Part shown: piece by piece, positions 9,057-18,202 of the stretch | How the letters are laid out: the number at the start of each line of letters is the position of its first letter | Numbering within the stretch: position 1 is the first letter of the stretch | Assembly (NCBI RefSeq): GCF_002161445.1 | Contig: NZ_NFHT01000009.1 | Span: forward strand, 50,731 to 114,730 | Direction of reading: 5' to 3' | Origin: Alistipes sp. An66 | GTDB lineage: Bacteria > Bacteroidota > Bacteroidia > Bacteroidales > Rikenellaceae | Length of the DNA stretch: 64,000 nucleotides | The notes under the pieces: generated by a model | Databases searched by the model: none | Told to the model about the DNA's origin: nothing | Seen by the model: only the letters and a program-made list of their open reading frames with translations | Program-made: the position numbers and the translations under genes

Positions 9057-10973
9057 ATGGCAAAGATTATTGGTATTGACTTGGGAACCACGAACTCCTG
9101 CGTGGCAGTGATGGAGGGCAACGAGCCCGTCGTGATTCCGAACTCGGAGGGACACCGCACGACTCCGTCGGTCGTGGCCTTCACGTCGGAGGGCGAGCGC
9201 AAGGTGGGCGACCCGGCAAAGCGTCAGGCGATCACGAACCCGAAGCGCACGGTCTTCTCGATCAAGCGTTTCATGGGCGAGACCTACGATAAGGTAACGG
9301 CCGATATCGCGCGTGCTCCCTATACGATCGTGCGCGGCGACAACAACACGCCGCGTGTGGACATCGACGGACGCCAATATACGCCGCAGGAGATCTCGGC
9401 GATCATTCTCCAAAAGATGAAGAAGACGGCCGAGGATTACCTGGGTCAGGAGGTTACGGAGGCCGTGATCACGGTCCCGGCCTACTTCTCCGACTCGCAG
9501 CGTCAGGCTACGAAGGAGGCGGGCGAGATCGCCGGTCTGAAAGTGCGCCGAATCATCAACGAACCTACGGCCGCCGCATTGGCCTACGGTCTGGACAAGA
9601 AGTCGAGCGACCTGAAAATCGCGGTTTACGACCTGGGCGGCGGAACGTTCGATATCTCGATTCTGGAACTGGGCGACGGCGTCTTCGAGGTGAAGTCGAC
9701 GAACGGCGACACGCACCTCGGCGGCGATGACTTCGACCACGTGCTGATCGACTACATGGCCGAGGCGTTCAAGGCCGAGCACGGCATCGACCTGCGTGAG
9801 GACCCGATGGCCCTGCAACGTTTGAAGGAGGCTGCCGAGAAGGCGAAGATCGAGCTGTCGTCGTCGACCACCACGGAGATCAACCTGCCGTACATCATGC
9901 CGGTGAACGGGATTCCGCAGCACCTGGTGATGACGCTGACGCGCGCGAAGTTCGAGCAGTTGTGCGACCATCTGATCCGCAAGACGATCGAGCCGTGCAA
10001 ACTGGCGCTGCGCGACGCGGGCCTGAACGCTTCGCAGATCGACGAGGTGATCCTCGTGGGCGGCTCGACGCGTATCCCGGCCATCCAGAAGATCGTCGAG
10101 GAGTTCTTCGGCAAGACGCCCAACAAGTCGGTGAACCCCGACGAGGTTGTGGCCATCGGTGCGGCGATCCAGGGCGGTGTGCTGACGGGCGAGGTGAAGG
10201 ACGTGCTGCTGTTGGACGTTACGCCGCTGTCGCTGGGCATCGAGACGCTGGGCGGCGTGATGACCAAGCTGATCGACGCCAACACGACGATTCCGACGCG
10301 CAAGTCGGAGGTCTTCTCGACGGCGGCCGACAACCAGCCTTCGGTGGAGATCAACGTCTGCCAGGGCGAGCGTCCGCTGGCGCGCGACAACAAGTCGATC
10401 GGCCGCTTCCACCTCGACGGCATTCCGGCGGCACCGCGCGGAGTTCCGCAGATCGAGGTGACGTTCGACATCGACGCCAACGGCATCCTGAACGTCTCGG
10501 CCAAGGACAAGGGCACGGGCAAGGAGCAGAAGATCCGCATCGAGGCATCGTCGGGCCTGACCGAGCAGGAGATCCAGCGGATGCGCGACGAGGCGAAGGC
10601 CAACGAGGCGAAGGACAAGGCCGAGAAGGAGCGTATCGACAAGATCAACGCTGCCGACTCGAACATCTTCACCACGGAGAAGCAGTTGAAGGAGTACGGC
10701 GACAAGTTGCCGGCCGACAAGAAGGCTGCGATCGAGGGCGCTCTGGCCAAACTGAAAGAGGCGCACAAGAACGCCGATGTGGCCGCCATCGACACGGCGA
10801 TGAACGAACTGAACGCCGCATGGCAGGCCGCCTCGCAGGACATCTACTCGGCGCAGCAGGCCCAGCAGCAGGGCGCACAGTCCAATGCGGGGCAGCAGGC
10901 GAATGCCGGCGGCCAGCAGAGCGGCAACGGCACCAGCCAGCCCGAGGACGTCGAGTTCGAGGAGGTGAAATAA
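9057..10973 (+). CDS. dnaK: Molecular chaperone DnaK (Hsp70)
   Basis: This ATP-dependent chaperone binds exposed hydrophobic peptides with DnaJ and GrpE in the cytoplasm. The ATG at 9057 gives the canonical start [21 protein letters not shown] and a normal 638-residue length; the reading frame extends further upstream, but without family homology. Visible are the phosphate-binding loops IGIDLGTTN and DLGGGTFD, the linker [12 protein letters not shown] (start of the substrate-binding domain), and a Gln/Ala/Gly-rich tail ending in EEVK, the usual co-chaperone-binding end. It stands alone, without grpE or dnaJ beside it. The leader holds an inverted repeat that may regulate it. A strong terminator follows. 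Confidence 0.98.
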   Translation: MAKIIGIDLGTTNSCVAVMEGNEPVVIPNSEGHRTTPSVVAFTSEGERKVGDPAKRQAITNPKRTVFSIKRFMGETYDKVTADIARAPYTIVRGDNNTPRVDIDGRQYTPQEISAIILQKMKKTAEDYLGQEVTEAVITVPAYFSDSQRQATKEAGEIAGLKVRRIINEPTAAALAYGLDKKSSDLKIAVYDLGGGTFDISILELGDGVFEVKSTNGDTHLGGDDFDHVLIDYMAEAFKAEHGIDLREDPMALQRLKEAAEKAKIELSSSTTTEINLPYIMPVNGIPQHLVMTLTRAKFEQLCDHLIRKTIEPCKLALRDAGLNASQIDEVILVGGSTRIPAIQKIVEEFFGKTPNKSVNPDEVVAIGAAIQGGVLTGEVKDVLLLDVTPLSLGIETLGGVMTKLIDANTTIPTRKSEVFSTAADNQPSVEINVCQGERPLARDNKSIGRFHLDGIPAAPRGVPQIEVTFDIDANGILNVSAKDKGTGKEQKIRIEASSGLTEQEIQRMRDEAKANEAKDKAEKERIDKINAADSNIFTTEKQLKEYGDKLPADKKAAIEGALAKLKEAHKNADVAAIDTAMNELNAAWQAASQDIYSAQQAQQQGAQSNAGQQANAGGQQSGNGTSQPEDVEFEEVK

Positions 10974-11020
10974 GGCCGCAGGCTCCCTTCGCGGGGCCGG
11001 CCGAAAGCCTGAAAACAGGA

Positions 11021-11056
11021 AGGACGCATTCCGGAAACGGGATGCGTCCTTTTTTT
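11021..11056 (+). terminator. Intrinsic terminator after dnaK
   Basis: A perfect 9-bp stem AGGACGCAT / ATGCGTCCT is followed by a run of T. Confidence 0.9.
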
Positions 11057-11082
11057 GTGTTGTCGCGCAGCGGAAAATTTCC

Positions 11083-11090
11083 TATTTTTG
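11083..11090 (+). promoter_or_regulatory. -7 element (TATTTTTG) for the SMR exporter gene
   Basis: It matches TAnnTTTG and lies 40 bases before the ATG, right after the dnaK terminator. Confidence 0.6.
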
Positions 11091-11130
11091 GGCCGGTTTC
11101 AATAAGACGTTTCAATAAAACGACGTTGCG

Positions 11131-11451
11131 ATGGCATGGTTGTATCTGACGTTGGCCGGGCTGTTCGAGATCGGGTGGCCGTTGGGATTCAAACTCGCGG
11201 GCATTTCTCCGCGCTGGCACTTTTTGTTTTTGGCGGTTTCGGTCGTTTCGATGGGGGTGAGCGGTTGGCTGCTCTATCTGGCGCAGCGTGAAATCCCGAT
11301 GGGGACGGCCTATCTCGTCTGGACGGGCATCGGCGGCATCGGGACGGTGCTGATCGGCATTCTTTTCTTCCACGACGCCGTGACTTTCTGGCGGATGTTC
11401 TTCCTCACGTTGGTCTTCATCGGCATCGTGGGGTTGAAAATGGTCCATTGA
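11131..11451 (+). CDS. Small multidrug resistance transporter, Gdx/SugE type
   Basis: This 106-residue inner-membrane protein has four predicted transmembrane helices and works as an antiparallel dimer that exchanges a cation for protons. The essential Glu13 is in LAGLFEIGW, and the WTGIG motif (LVWTGIGGIGTVLIG) marks the SugE/Gdx branch rather than the EmrE branch. Known members of that branch export guanidinium and some quaternary ammonium compounds. No guanidine riboswitch is recognisable in the short leader. It has its own promoter and terminator, so it is a single-gene unit. Confidence 0.88.
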   Translation: MAWLYLTLAGLFEIGWPLGFKLAGISPRWHFLFLAVSVVSMGVSGWLLYLAQREIPMGTAYLVWTGIGGIGTVLIGILFFHDAVTFWRMFFLTLVFIGIVGLKMVH

Positions 11452-11473
11452 GTCCCGGTCTCCGGGATTCGTT

Positions 11474-11508
11474 CCGCTCCGCATGGCCGGAGCGGGTCGC
11501 TCTTTTTC
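11474..11508 (+). terminator. Intrinsic terminator after the SMR gene
   Basis: An 8-bp stem CCGCTCCG / CGGAGCGG is followed by TCGC and five T. Confidence 0.7.
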
Positions 11509-11567
11509 GTTTGCTCCCGTTTGCTCCCGCACCCCGGACCCTGACGTACGGAGTGCGGGATTCCTGT

Positions 11568-12872
11568 CTATTCCTTGACGGTCAGCACGACGATGTGGTC
11601 CGGAGCTGCGGGTTGTCCGCCGAGCCGGATCGTCACGCCCTGGTCATCCTGCCGGAAGTCCAGTTTCTGCCCGCCGTCGAAGGCCGCTGCCCCGCGGATG
11701 CGCATCCCGCGGATCGGCACGAAGAGCTCCGTGTCGGGCCAGTCGAGGATATGCACGTAAATCTTGTCTCCCTTGCGTGTCGTGACGCCCCAGGCCCGCG
11801 GCGTGACCGGTCCGGCTTCGGTTCCGTAGATCGTCTCGCCGTGCGTGCGCAGCCATGCGCCGATGCCCGTCAGACGTTCGAGCGCCGCTTCGGGCAGCTG
11901 CCCGTCGGGCTGGGGGCCGATGTTGAGCAGCAGGTTGCCGCCGCGCCCCGCCGCGCCCGCGAGGTAGCGGATGAGGGCGTCGGTCGACTTGTAGTCGCGG
12001 TCGGTGATGCGGTATCCCCACGAACGGTTCATCGTCTGACAGGTTTCGAGCGGCAGTCGGCTCACCTCCTGCCCCGAGAGCCCGGCGGTGTTCTCACCCG
12101 GGAGGTCGCGCTCGAAGGTCTGGGCGTCCTCGCCCTCGAAGGGCGCGAGGTGGTGGTTGTTGATGATCAGACAGGCGGGTTGCAACCGGTGGATCAGCCC
12201 GTATAGCTCACCCAACCGCCAGTCGAACGAGGGATTTTGGTCCTGGTCCCAGACGCCGTCGAACCAGATGGCCCCGACCTCGCCGTACTGCGTGAGCAGT
12301 TCGGTGAGCTGTGCCTTCATGAAGTCGAAATAGGCGTCGGCATCCTCCTTTTCGGGGTCGCGTCCCGTGCCGAGACCGGTGCGGCCGCGGGGGGCGTCCT
12401 CGCGCCACCAGTCGATGAGCGAGTAGTAGAAGTGGATGCCGAGCCCCTGGCGGTGGCATTCGTCGGCCAGCTCCTTCACCACGTCGCGTCCCAGCGGCGT
12501 GGCCTCGACGACGTTGTAGGGTGACTGTGCGGTGCGGAAGAGCGAGAATCCGTCGTGGTGGCGCGTGGTGAAGCAGACGTAGCGCGCCCCGGCCTCGCGG
12601 AAGGCCGTCACCCAGCTCCGGGCGTCGAACGCCGGGGCGGAGAAGGCGCCGGCGAGCTTCTCGTATTCGCGGAAATGGATGTCCTGATTGGTCATGACCC
12701 ATTCTCCCTGTCCGAGCAGGGCGTAGAGACCCCAGTGGAGGAAGATGCCGAAGCGGTCGTCGGCGAACTGCCGGCGTGCCGCGAGGTTTTCGGGCGTCGG
12801 GACATAACCGGATTGTGCAGCTGCACTTCCGGCCATCAGGGCGGCGCAGCAGCAGAGGAGGAGTTTTTTCAT
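11568..12872 (-). CDS. Alpha-L-fucosidase, GH29, secreted
   Basis: This 434-residue glycoside hydrolase should release alpha-linked L-fucose from glycans such as mucin or milk oligosaccharides. The frame runs open far upstream. The ATG at 12872 is chosen because it gives a signal peptide (MKKLLLCCCAALMAGSAAAQ) and then the family's N-terminal FGIFLHWGLYALLG. Other GH29 marks are TTRHHDGFSLF, DVVKELADECHRQGL, and the nucleophile motif GAIWFDG with Asp205. It is exported at least to the periplasm; the Cys run in the signal is followed by AQ, so a lipoprotein is less likely. It stands alone, with no sulfatase or SusCD nearby. Confidence 0.92.
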   Translation of the reverse strand: MKKLLLCCCAALMAGSAAAQSGYVPTPENLAARRQFADDRFGIFLHWGLYALLGQGEWVMTNQDIHFREYEKLAGAFSAPAFDARSWVTAFREAGARYVCFTTRHHDGFSLFRTAQSPYNVVEATPLGRDVVKELADECHRQGLGIHFYYSLIDWWREDAPRGRTGLGTGRDPEKEDADAYFDFMKAQLTELLTQYGEVGAIWFDGVWDQDQNPSFDWRLGELYGLIHRLQPACLIINNHHLAPFEGEDAQTFERDLPGENTAGLSGQEVSRLPLETCQTMNRSWGYRITDRDYKSTDALIRYLAGAAGRGGNLLLNIGPQPDGQLPEAALERLTGIGAWLRTHGETIYGTEAGPVTPRAWGVTTRKGDKIYVHILDWPDTELFVPIRGMRIRGAAAFDGGQKLDFRQDDQGVTIRLGGQPAAPDHIVVLTVKE

Positions 12873-12949
12873 GTTGTTTTTCGGGTTTGGATTCCCGAAG
12901 ATACGAAAAGGATCCGGAAAAACCGAATTTTCCCGGTTTCCGGGTCGGA

Positions 12950-13840
12950 TTATTTTCGTCGGGCGGGGCGTTCGGCCTGCCACATGCCGTAGAGGATCAG
13001 GGCGGCGCCGGCCAGTGCCACGGGGGTGATGCGTTCGTCGATGCAGAGTGCGGCGGTGAGGATCGTCACCAGCGGGTTGAGGTAGATGTAGTTGGTGGTC
13101 CGGACGGCTCCGAGCCGGAGCATGGCGGCATTCCAGAGCAGGTAGCAGAGCATCGAGGCGATGAGTCCGAGGAAGAGGAGGTTCCCGGCGACGGCGGGCT
13201 GCGCGAGGGTCTGCCACGGGACGGCGAAGGGGCGCACGGCGAAGACGGGGAGGATGGTGAGCAGTCCGTAGAAGAAGACCTTGCGGGTGATGAAGAGCGC
13301 GGGGTAGCGGCCGGCGAGGCGTTTGACGGCCATCGAGTAGAAGACCCAGAGCCAGGCGGCGCAGAGGGCGAGCAGGTCGCCGCGCGGGGAGAGGTGGAGG
13401 ACGAAATGCCCGTTGAGGACCACGAGGACCATGCCGGCGAAGGCGAGGGCCGATCCGGCGACCTGACGTCGCGACATGCGCTCCCGGCGGTCGAGGAGCC
13501 CCAGCACGAGGGCCGTCCATACGGGCGCCGTGCAGACGATCAGCGAGACGTTCGAGGCCGGGGCGTATTCGAGGGCGATGTTTTCGGTCAGGAAGTAGAG
13601 CGAGCCGCCGCAGATTCCGGCGGCGAGCAGAATAGCCTCGTCGCGGAGGTTCCCGGCGAAGAGACGTCCGCGGGCGAAGGGCAGGATGCAGAGGTAGGCC
13701 ATGGCGAAGCGCAGCAGGAAGATCTCGGCAGGGGTCAGCCCGCGGGCGATGAGGACCTTCGTGGAGACGAACGTCGCGCCCCAGACGGCCACGGAGAAGA
13801 GCGCCGCGAGGTGGTATCGGTATGATCCGGATTTCGACAT
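12950..13840 (-). CDS. EamA/DMT-superfamily transporter
   Basis: The 296-residue membrane protein has about ten predicted transmembrane helices formed by two EamA repeats. The first begins LAALFSVAVWGATFVSTKVLI and the second begins with LALCAAWLWVFYSMAVKRL. The short basic C terminus is ERPARRK. DMT transporters of this kind usually export metabolites or amino acids; the substrate cannot be predicted. Its ATG at 13840 has a -7 element just upstream. The 77-base gap to the fucosidase start has no clear promoter box, so co-transcription is possible. Confidence 0.85.
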   Translation of the reverse strand: MSKSGSYRYHLAALFSVAVWGATFVSTKVLIARGLTPAEIFLLRFAMAYLCILPFARGRLFAGNLRDEAILLAAGICGGSLYFLTENIALEYAPASNVSLIVCTAPVWTALVLGLLDRRERMSRRQVAGSALAFAGMVLVVLNGHFVLHLSPRGDLLALCAAWLWVFYSMAVKRLAGRYPALFITRKVFFYGLLTILPVFAVRPFAVPWQTLAQPAVAGNLLFLGLIASMLCYLLWNAAMLRLGAVRTTNYIYLNPLVTILTAALCIDERITPVALAGAALILYGMWQAERPARRK

Positions 13841-13847
13841 GGCGGCT

Positions 13848-13855
13848 CAAAAGTA
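13848..13855 (-). promoter_or_regulatory. -7 element (TACTTTTG) for the DMT transporter
   Basis: It matches TAnnTTTG on the minus strand, only 7 bases upstream of the ATG, so the leader would be nearly absent or the true start lies further in. Confidence 0.45.
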
Positions 13856-13921
13856 CGTTTTTTTTCGCAAACCGGACCCTCCCGGCCGCCCGGAAGAGCA
13901 AAAAATGTCGTTTCCGGGGTG

Positions 13922-14059
13922 TCGGGCGCTTCCGGGAGCCGCACCCGGCGGCTTCCGGAGCGTCTGTCCGGCGGCTTCCGGGAGTTTCGTCCGGCGGCTT
14001 CCGGGATGTCAGTCCGGGGCTTTTCGGGAGCCGCACCCGGCGGCTTCCGGAGAATCGGC
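13922..14059. repeat. Six tandem 23-bp repeats in the secDF upstream gap
   Basis: Units begin at 13922, 13945, 13968, 13991, 14014 and 14037. Units 2, 3, 4 and 6 share the core CCGGCGGCTTCCGG, followed by a variable 8-9 base end. Units 1 and 5 are diverged but both end in GAGCCGCAC. There is no unique spacer between units, so this is a minisatellite and not CRISPR. The rest of the gap (13856-13921, 14060-14145) shows nothing else. Confidence 0.9.
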
Positions 14060-14145
14060 CCGTGTGCGGCGGCCGGTTCGGAGGATAATTTCGCCCCGGC
14101 GGGCATTTTCTGCCGCGGAAACCGTGCGAATTAATTCTTTTTTCC

Positions 14146-14153
14146 TATCTTTG
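14146..14153 (+). promoter_or_regulatory. -7 element (TATCTTTG) for secDF
   Basis: It matches TAnnTTTG and lies 58 bases before the ATG. The -33 position has no clean TTTG. Confidence 0.65.
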
Positions 14154-14211
14154 CGTGCTATTGTGCGTAACGACTGAACAAATAACATAATAACAACTAT
14201 TTTCCATTCCA

Positions 14212-17200
14212 ATGCAAAGTAAAGGTTTCATTAAACTCATCGCGGTCCTGCTGGCCCTCGCATGCGTTTATCAGCTCTCGTTCACGTTCAAGACGCGGAG
14301 CGTGGAGAAGAAAGCCGCGGCCTACGCCGCACAGTTCCCTCTCGACGTGCAGTCGGAGGCCGAACAACATTACCTCGATTCGGTTCAGAACGTTCAGGTT
14401 TTCAACCTGGGCTTCAAGAAGTTCACCTACAAGGAGTGCAAGGAGAAGGAGCTGAACCTGGGTCTGGACCTGAAAGGCGGTATGAACGTCATGCTGGAGG
14501 TGCAGGTCGAGGACGTGGTGAAGGCTCTGGCGGGCGACAGCCAGAACGATCCGGCCTTCGTGGAGGCTATTGCCGAGGCCAACGAGGCGCTGAAGCAGGG
14601 TACGTCGAGCGACTATATCGGGGACTTCGTGAAGGCCTATTCGCGCCTGTCGAACGGCCGTCCCATTGCGGAGATCTTCGTGAGCCCGGACCGCCAGGAC
14701 ATTACGCTCGAAAGCTCGGATGCCGATGTGGAGAAGGTGCTCAAGCAGGAGACCGACGCGGCTATCGGCGCTTCGTTCAACGTTTTGCGCAGCCGTATCG
14801 ACCACTTCGGCGTGACGCAGCCCAACATCATGCGGCTTCCGAACTCGCACCGCATTCTGGTGGAGCTGCCGGGCGTGAAGGAGCCGCAGCGCGTGCGTGA
14901 CCTGTTGCAGGGTACGGCGTCGCTGGAATTCTGGCTGACGTACGATGCCAACGAGGTGATTCCGGCGCTGGTTTCGGCCGACAAGCTCATCCGTGAGGAG
15001 GCTACGGCCCGGCAGACGGAGACCGCCGTTGAGGAGGCTCCCGCAACGGAGACCGCCGCACCGGCATCCGAAGAGGAGGGCCTGATCGGTGAGATCGGCG
15101 CCGACTCGACGGCCGTTGCCGAGGATGCTGCCCGGACGGCCGGCTACGACCGCGAGCAGAACCCGCTCTTCGCCGTGCTGGATCCCAACTATGCGGGCGG
15201 AGCCGCCATCGGTGCCGCCTACAAGGCCGACATCGCTGCTGTGAACGAATACCTGTCGCGTCCGGAGGTCCGCGAGCTCTTCCCCGCCGACATTCTCTTC
15301 AAGTGGGGCGTGAAGGGTGACGACCACATCGACGGCCGCTTCTACCTCTATGCCATCAAGGTGACGACGCCCGACGGCAAGGCTCCGCTGGACGGTTCGG
15401 TCGTCACGGAGGCCACGGGCCAGTATGCCCAGCGCGGCGCCACGGCGGAGGTCTCGATGACGATGAACGCCGAAGGCACCCAGGAGTGGGCCCGCCTGAC
15501 GGGCGAGAACATCGGCAAGTGCATTGCCATCGTGCTCGACGGCTATGTCTACTCGGCCCCGCGCGTCAATACGAAGATCGACAAGGGACAGTCGCAGATT
15601 ACGGGCGACTTCACGATGCAGGAGGCTACGGACCTGGCCAACGTGCTCAATTCGGGTAAGGTTCCGGCCCCGGCGAAGATCATCCAGGATACGGTCGTGG
15701 GCCCGTCGCTGGGTCAGGAGTCGATCAACGCCGGTATGCTGTCGTTCGTGATCGCCTTCATCCTGGTGCTGCTCTACATGAGCCTCTTCTACAAGACGGC
15801 GGGCTGGATGGCCGACATTGCGCTGCTGGTGAACGTCTTCCTGCTGATGGGCGTTCTGGCGTCGTTCGGCGCCGTGCTGACGCTGCCGGGTATCGCGGGT
15901 ATCGTGCTGACGATGGGTATGGCCGTCGACGCGAACGTGATCATCTACGAGCGTATCAAGGAGGAGCTCCGCGAGGGCAAGGGCATCTCGCTGGCCATCA
16001 AGGACGGTTTCTCAAGGGCCTACTCGGCGATCATCGACGGACAGCTGACGACGATCATCACGGGTATCGTGCTCTTTGTCTTCGGAACAGGTCCGGTGCA
16101 GGGCTTCGCCACGACGCTGATCATCGGTATCATTACGTCGATCTTCTGCTCGATCTTCATCACGCGCCTCTTGATCGAGTGGATCGTTGCCAAGTGGGGC
16201 TCGATCTCCTTCTCGCACAAGTGGTCGGAGAACTTCCTCTGCAATACGCATGTCGACTTCCTCAGCAAGCGCAAGATCGCCTATGTGATCTCCGCAGTGG
16301 CAATCGTCCTGTCGATCGCATCGTTCTTCGTGCGTGGCCTGAACCTCGGAGCCGAGTTTACGGGCGGTCGTGCCTATGTCGTTCGTTTCGACAAGCCCGT
16401 GTCGGCCGAGGCGGTCCGTGCGAGCATGGAGGAGACCTTCTCGCAGATTACGGATGCCGACGCCTCGTCGATCAGCTTCGAGGTGAAGCAGTACGGCAAC
16501 GAGAACCAGATGCGTATCGTGACGCAGTACCGTTACGACGACATGTCGGATGAGGCTACGGCCGAGGTCGAGCAGGTCATTTATGACGCCCTGAAGTCGC
16601 TCTACTCGTATCCGATCACCTTCGACCAGTTCCGCAGCACGCAGACCGACGTGAACGGTATTCTGACGGCCGACAAGATCGGTCCTTCGATCGCCAATGA
16701 CATGACGTGGAACGCCATCTACTCGGTGCTCTTCTCGCTGATCGCCATCGGACTCTACATCACGTTCCGCTTCAAGCGCTGGCAGTGGGCTACGGGCGCC
16801 ACGCTGGCTCTGGCCATCAACGCGCTGCTGATCATCGGTATCTTCTCGATGTTCTACGGCATCCTGCCCTTCAACCTGGAGGTGAACCAGGCGTTCATCG
16901 CCGCGATCCTGACGATCATCGGTTACGCGATCAACGACACGGTGGTGGTCTTCGACCGTATCCGCGAGTACCTGGGTCTCTATCCGAAGCGCAAGCTGAA
17001 GGAGAATGTCAACAACGCCATCAACTCGACGCTGTCGCGTACGATCAATACGTCGGGTACGACGCTCGTGACGCTGCTGGCGATCTTCTTCTTCGGCGGC
17101 GAGACGATCCGCGGCTTCATCTTCGCGCTGATTATCGGAGTGGTTGTCGGTACGATCGCCACGATCTTCATCGCCACGCCGATCGCCTACGACCTGATGG

Positions 17201-17229
17201 CGAAGCGTGCGAAGATCGACGAGGAGTAA
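14212..17229 (+). CDS. secDF: Fused protein translocase subunit SecDF
   Basis: This inner-membrane RND-type protein uses the proton gradient to pull exported proteins through SecYEG. At 1005 residues it is a natural SecD-SecF fusion, the usual form in Bacteroidota. An N-terminal transmembrane helix is followed by the SecD marker GLDLKGGMNVMLEV, a large periplasmic P1 domain with an Ala/Glu-rich insert near residues 265-300, and the SecD helices (TLPGIAGIVLTMGMAVDANVI). The SecF half starts near residue 680 (FLSKRKIAYVISAVAIVLSI), has GLNLGAEFTGG, and ends with its own helical bundle (AILTIIGYAINDTVVVFDRIRE). No yajC is adjacent. Confidence 0.96.
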   Translation: MQSKGFIKLIAVLLALACVYQLSFTFKTRSVEKKAAAYAAQFPLDVQSEAEQHYLDSVQNVQVFNLGFKKFTYKECKEKELNLGLDLKGGMNVMLEVQVEDVVKALAGDSQNDPAFVEAIAEANEALKQGTSSDYIGDFVKAYSRLSNGRPIAEIFVSPDRQDITLESSDADVEKVLKQETDAAIGASFNVLRSRIDHFGVTQPNIMRLPNSHRILVELPGVKEPQRVRDLLQGTASLEFWLTYDANEVIPALVSADKLIREEATARQTETAVEEAPATETAAPASEEEGLIGEIGADSTAVAEDAARTAGYDREQNPLFAVLDPNYAGGAAIGAAYKADIAAVNEYLSRPEVRELFPADILFKWGVKGDDHIDGRFYLYAIKVTTPDGKAPLDGSVVTEATGQYAQRGATAEVSMTMNAEGTQEWARLTGENIGKCIAIVLDGYVYSAPRVNTKIDKGQSQITGDFTMQEATDLANVLNSGKVPAPAKIIQDTVVGPSLGQESINAGMLSFVIAFILVLLYMSLFYKTAGWMADIALLVNVFLLMGVLASFGAVLTLPGIAGIVLTMGMAVDANVIIYERIKEELREGKGISLAIKDGFSRAYSAIIDGQLTTIITGIVLFVFGTGPVQGFATTLIIGIITSIFCSIFITRLLIEWIVAKWGSISFSHKWSENFLCNTHVDFLSKRKIAYVISAVAIVLSIASFFVRGLNLGAEFTGGRAYVVRFDKPVSAEAVRASMEETFSQITDADASSISFEVKQYGNENQMRIVTQYRYDDMSDEATAEVEQVIYDALKSLYSYPITFDQFRSTQTDVNGILTADKIGPSIANDMTWNAIYSVLFSLIAIGLYITFRFKRWQWATGATLALAINALLIIGIFSMFYGILPFNLEVNQAFIAAILTIIGYAINDTVVVFDRIREYLGLYPKRKLKENVNNAINSTLSRTINTSGTTLVTLLAIFFFGGETIRGFIFALIIGVVVGTIATIFIATPIAYDLMAKRAKIDEE

Positions 17230-17258
17230 AAGCCGTTCTCGAACGGCATGCTGAGATG

Positions 17259-17293
17259 AAGGCCCCTCCCTTGCGGGAGCGGGCCTTCTTTCT
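17259..17293 (+). terminator. Intrinsic terminator after secDF
   Basis: Long GC-rich arms (AAGGCCCCTCCC / GGGAGCGGGCCTT) are followed by a T-rich CTTTCTT. Confidence 0.8.
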
Positions 17294-17299
17294 TGAGAG

Positions 17300-17532
17300 C
17301 TCACCGTGGGCGTTTTTTGTCGCTGTTGCAGGCTTCGGCCATGCGGGAGCGGTATCCGCCGCTGGGGATGCCGGGTACGGTGATGCCCGATCTTCTGGCG
17401 GCGCTCTTTCTGTTCCGGGCGTTGCGTCACGAATCTCCTGCGGGCTGGCTGTTCGTTCCGTACCTGCTGTGGCTGCTGTTTGCGACCTATCTGAACGGAT
17501 ATGTGCTTGTGGCCAACGGCACGGGCTTCTGA
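17300..17532 (+). pseudogene. Remnant of a TspO/MBR-family gene (C-terminal part)
   Basis: The open frame around 17293-17532 encodes GWLFVPYLLWLLFATYLNGYVLVANG. This is the signature of the last TspO transmembrane helix (PYLLW...FATYLN). The preceding DLLAALFLFRALRH corresponds to the fourth helix. TspO proteins have about 150-160 residues and five helices. Here only the last third is recognisable, and upstream bases encode nothing TspO-like before the secDF terminator. The fragment lacks the WxPP region, so I read it as a decayed gene. A short expressed membrane peptide cannot be excluded. Confidence 0.6.
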
Positions 17533-17714
17533 TCACCGCCAGCCTATCGGATTATCAAGGTAGCCGGGGCCTGATTGCTCCTGCCTGCCCGCCAGAGGGA
17601 AGAGGACCTTCGGGAGCGGCCTCCCGGCCACACCTCGGCCGGCTCTGATCCGCTGTCGAATCCGCCCGCATCCGGAATCTCACCCGGGAACCGTGGGGCT
17701 CCCGGTTTTTTTTG
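17533..17714 (+). other. Gene-free stretch ending in an intrinsic terminator
   Basis: There is no ORF of note. It holds a strong hairpin with GGCC and CGGCCGG arms around 17620-17645. It ends in a terminator with CCGGGA (17684-17689) and TCCCGG (17700-17705), followed by eight T. It may be the 3' end of the former TspO transcript or a small RNA. I could not match it to SRP, 6S or other known RNAs. Confidence 0.45.
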
Positions 17715-17770
17715 TGCCTTCCCGGAGCCGGAGGTCGCGGATTGCCGTTGCCGATTTGGCATTTATTTTT

Positions 17771-17778
17771 TATCTTTG
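17771..17778 (+). promoter_or_regulatory. -7 element (TATCTTTG) for the CdaR-like/coaE cluster
   Basis: It matches TAnnTTTG 22 bases before the ATG at 17801. A partial TTG lies near 17748-17750. Confidence 0.65.
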
Positions 17779-17800
17779 TCGACAAGATAGAGTGGGCACT

Positions 17801-18202
17801 ATGGAAAATCTGCTGCATACGATGCGCCGTTACGTTTCGCCGGTTTTTCTGGCGTTGCTGGTGGCGTCGTTCATCCTCTGGTACATCGCCAAGTTGAGCT
17901 ACACGTACACCACCGAGCAGCATGTCCGGCTGAACATCGACGGGCAGCGCATCGAGGTGACCTGCGTGGTCGAGGGGGTGGGTACGAACCTCTTCGGATA
18001 CCGGGTCTACATGAACAAGACGCTGCGCATTCCGCTCGATGAGATCAAGGTGGAGCGTTCGCGGGAGGAGGGCCATGAGAATAAATACGTGATCGAACCG
18101 CAGTCGTTGCAGAAGGCGCTCTCCACGCGGTTCAGCGACATCAAGATCATCTCGATCGGGGATATTCCCGAGATCGACATACCCCAGGAGTCTGCGTCAT
18201 GA
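17801..18202 (+). CDS. Short CdaR/YbbR-like membrane-anchored protein
   Basis: The protein has 133 residues from the ATG at 17801, which is placed just after a -7 box. A transmembrane anchor (VFLALLVASFILWYIAKL) precedes an extracytoplasmic domain with LNIDGQRIEVTCVVEGVG and a C-terminal FSDIKIISIGDIPEIDIPQ. Position directly before coaE and the LSYTYTTEQ segment match the YbbR-like gene found there in other Bacteroidota. Those proteins, from memory, are about twice as long with several YbbR repeats, so this one looks reduced. CdaR-type proteins elsewhere regulate diadenylate cyclase, but none is seen here. It overlaps coaE by 4 bases (ATGA). Confidence 0.65.
   Translation: MENLLHTMRRYVSPVFLALLVASFILWYIAKLSYTYTTEQHVRLNIDGQRIEVTCVVEGVGTNLFGYRVYMNKTLRIPLDEIKVERSREEGHENKYVIEPQSLQKALSTRFSDIKIISIGDIPEIDIPQESAS

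Noticed and set aside
9039..10766. A 575-residue minus-strand frame opposite dnaK
   Set aside because: It has low-complexity composition and no recognisable motif, whereas dnaK is complete in the plus strand.
12873..14036. Long N-terminal extension of the fucosidase frame
   Set aside because: It runs through the DMT transporter gene on the same strand in another frame and past the signal-peptide start at 12872.
13922..14059. CRISPR array
   Set aside because: The 23-bp units are contiguous and similar along their length; no unique spacers and no cas genes exist.
17533..17714. SRP (4.5S), 6S or tRNA gene
   Set aside because: The conserved SRP tetraloop region and tRNA T-loop are not present; only generic hairpins and a terminator are.
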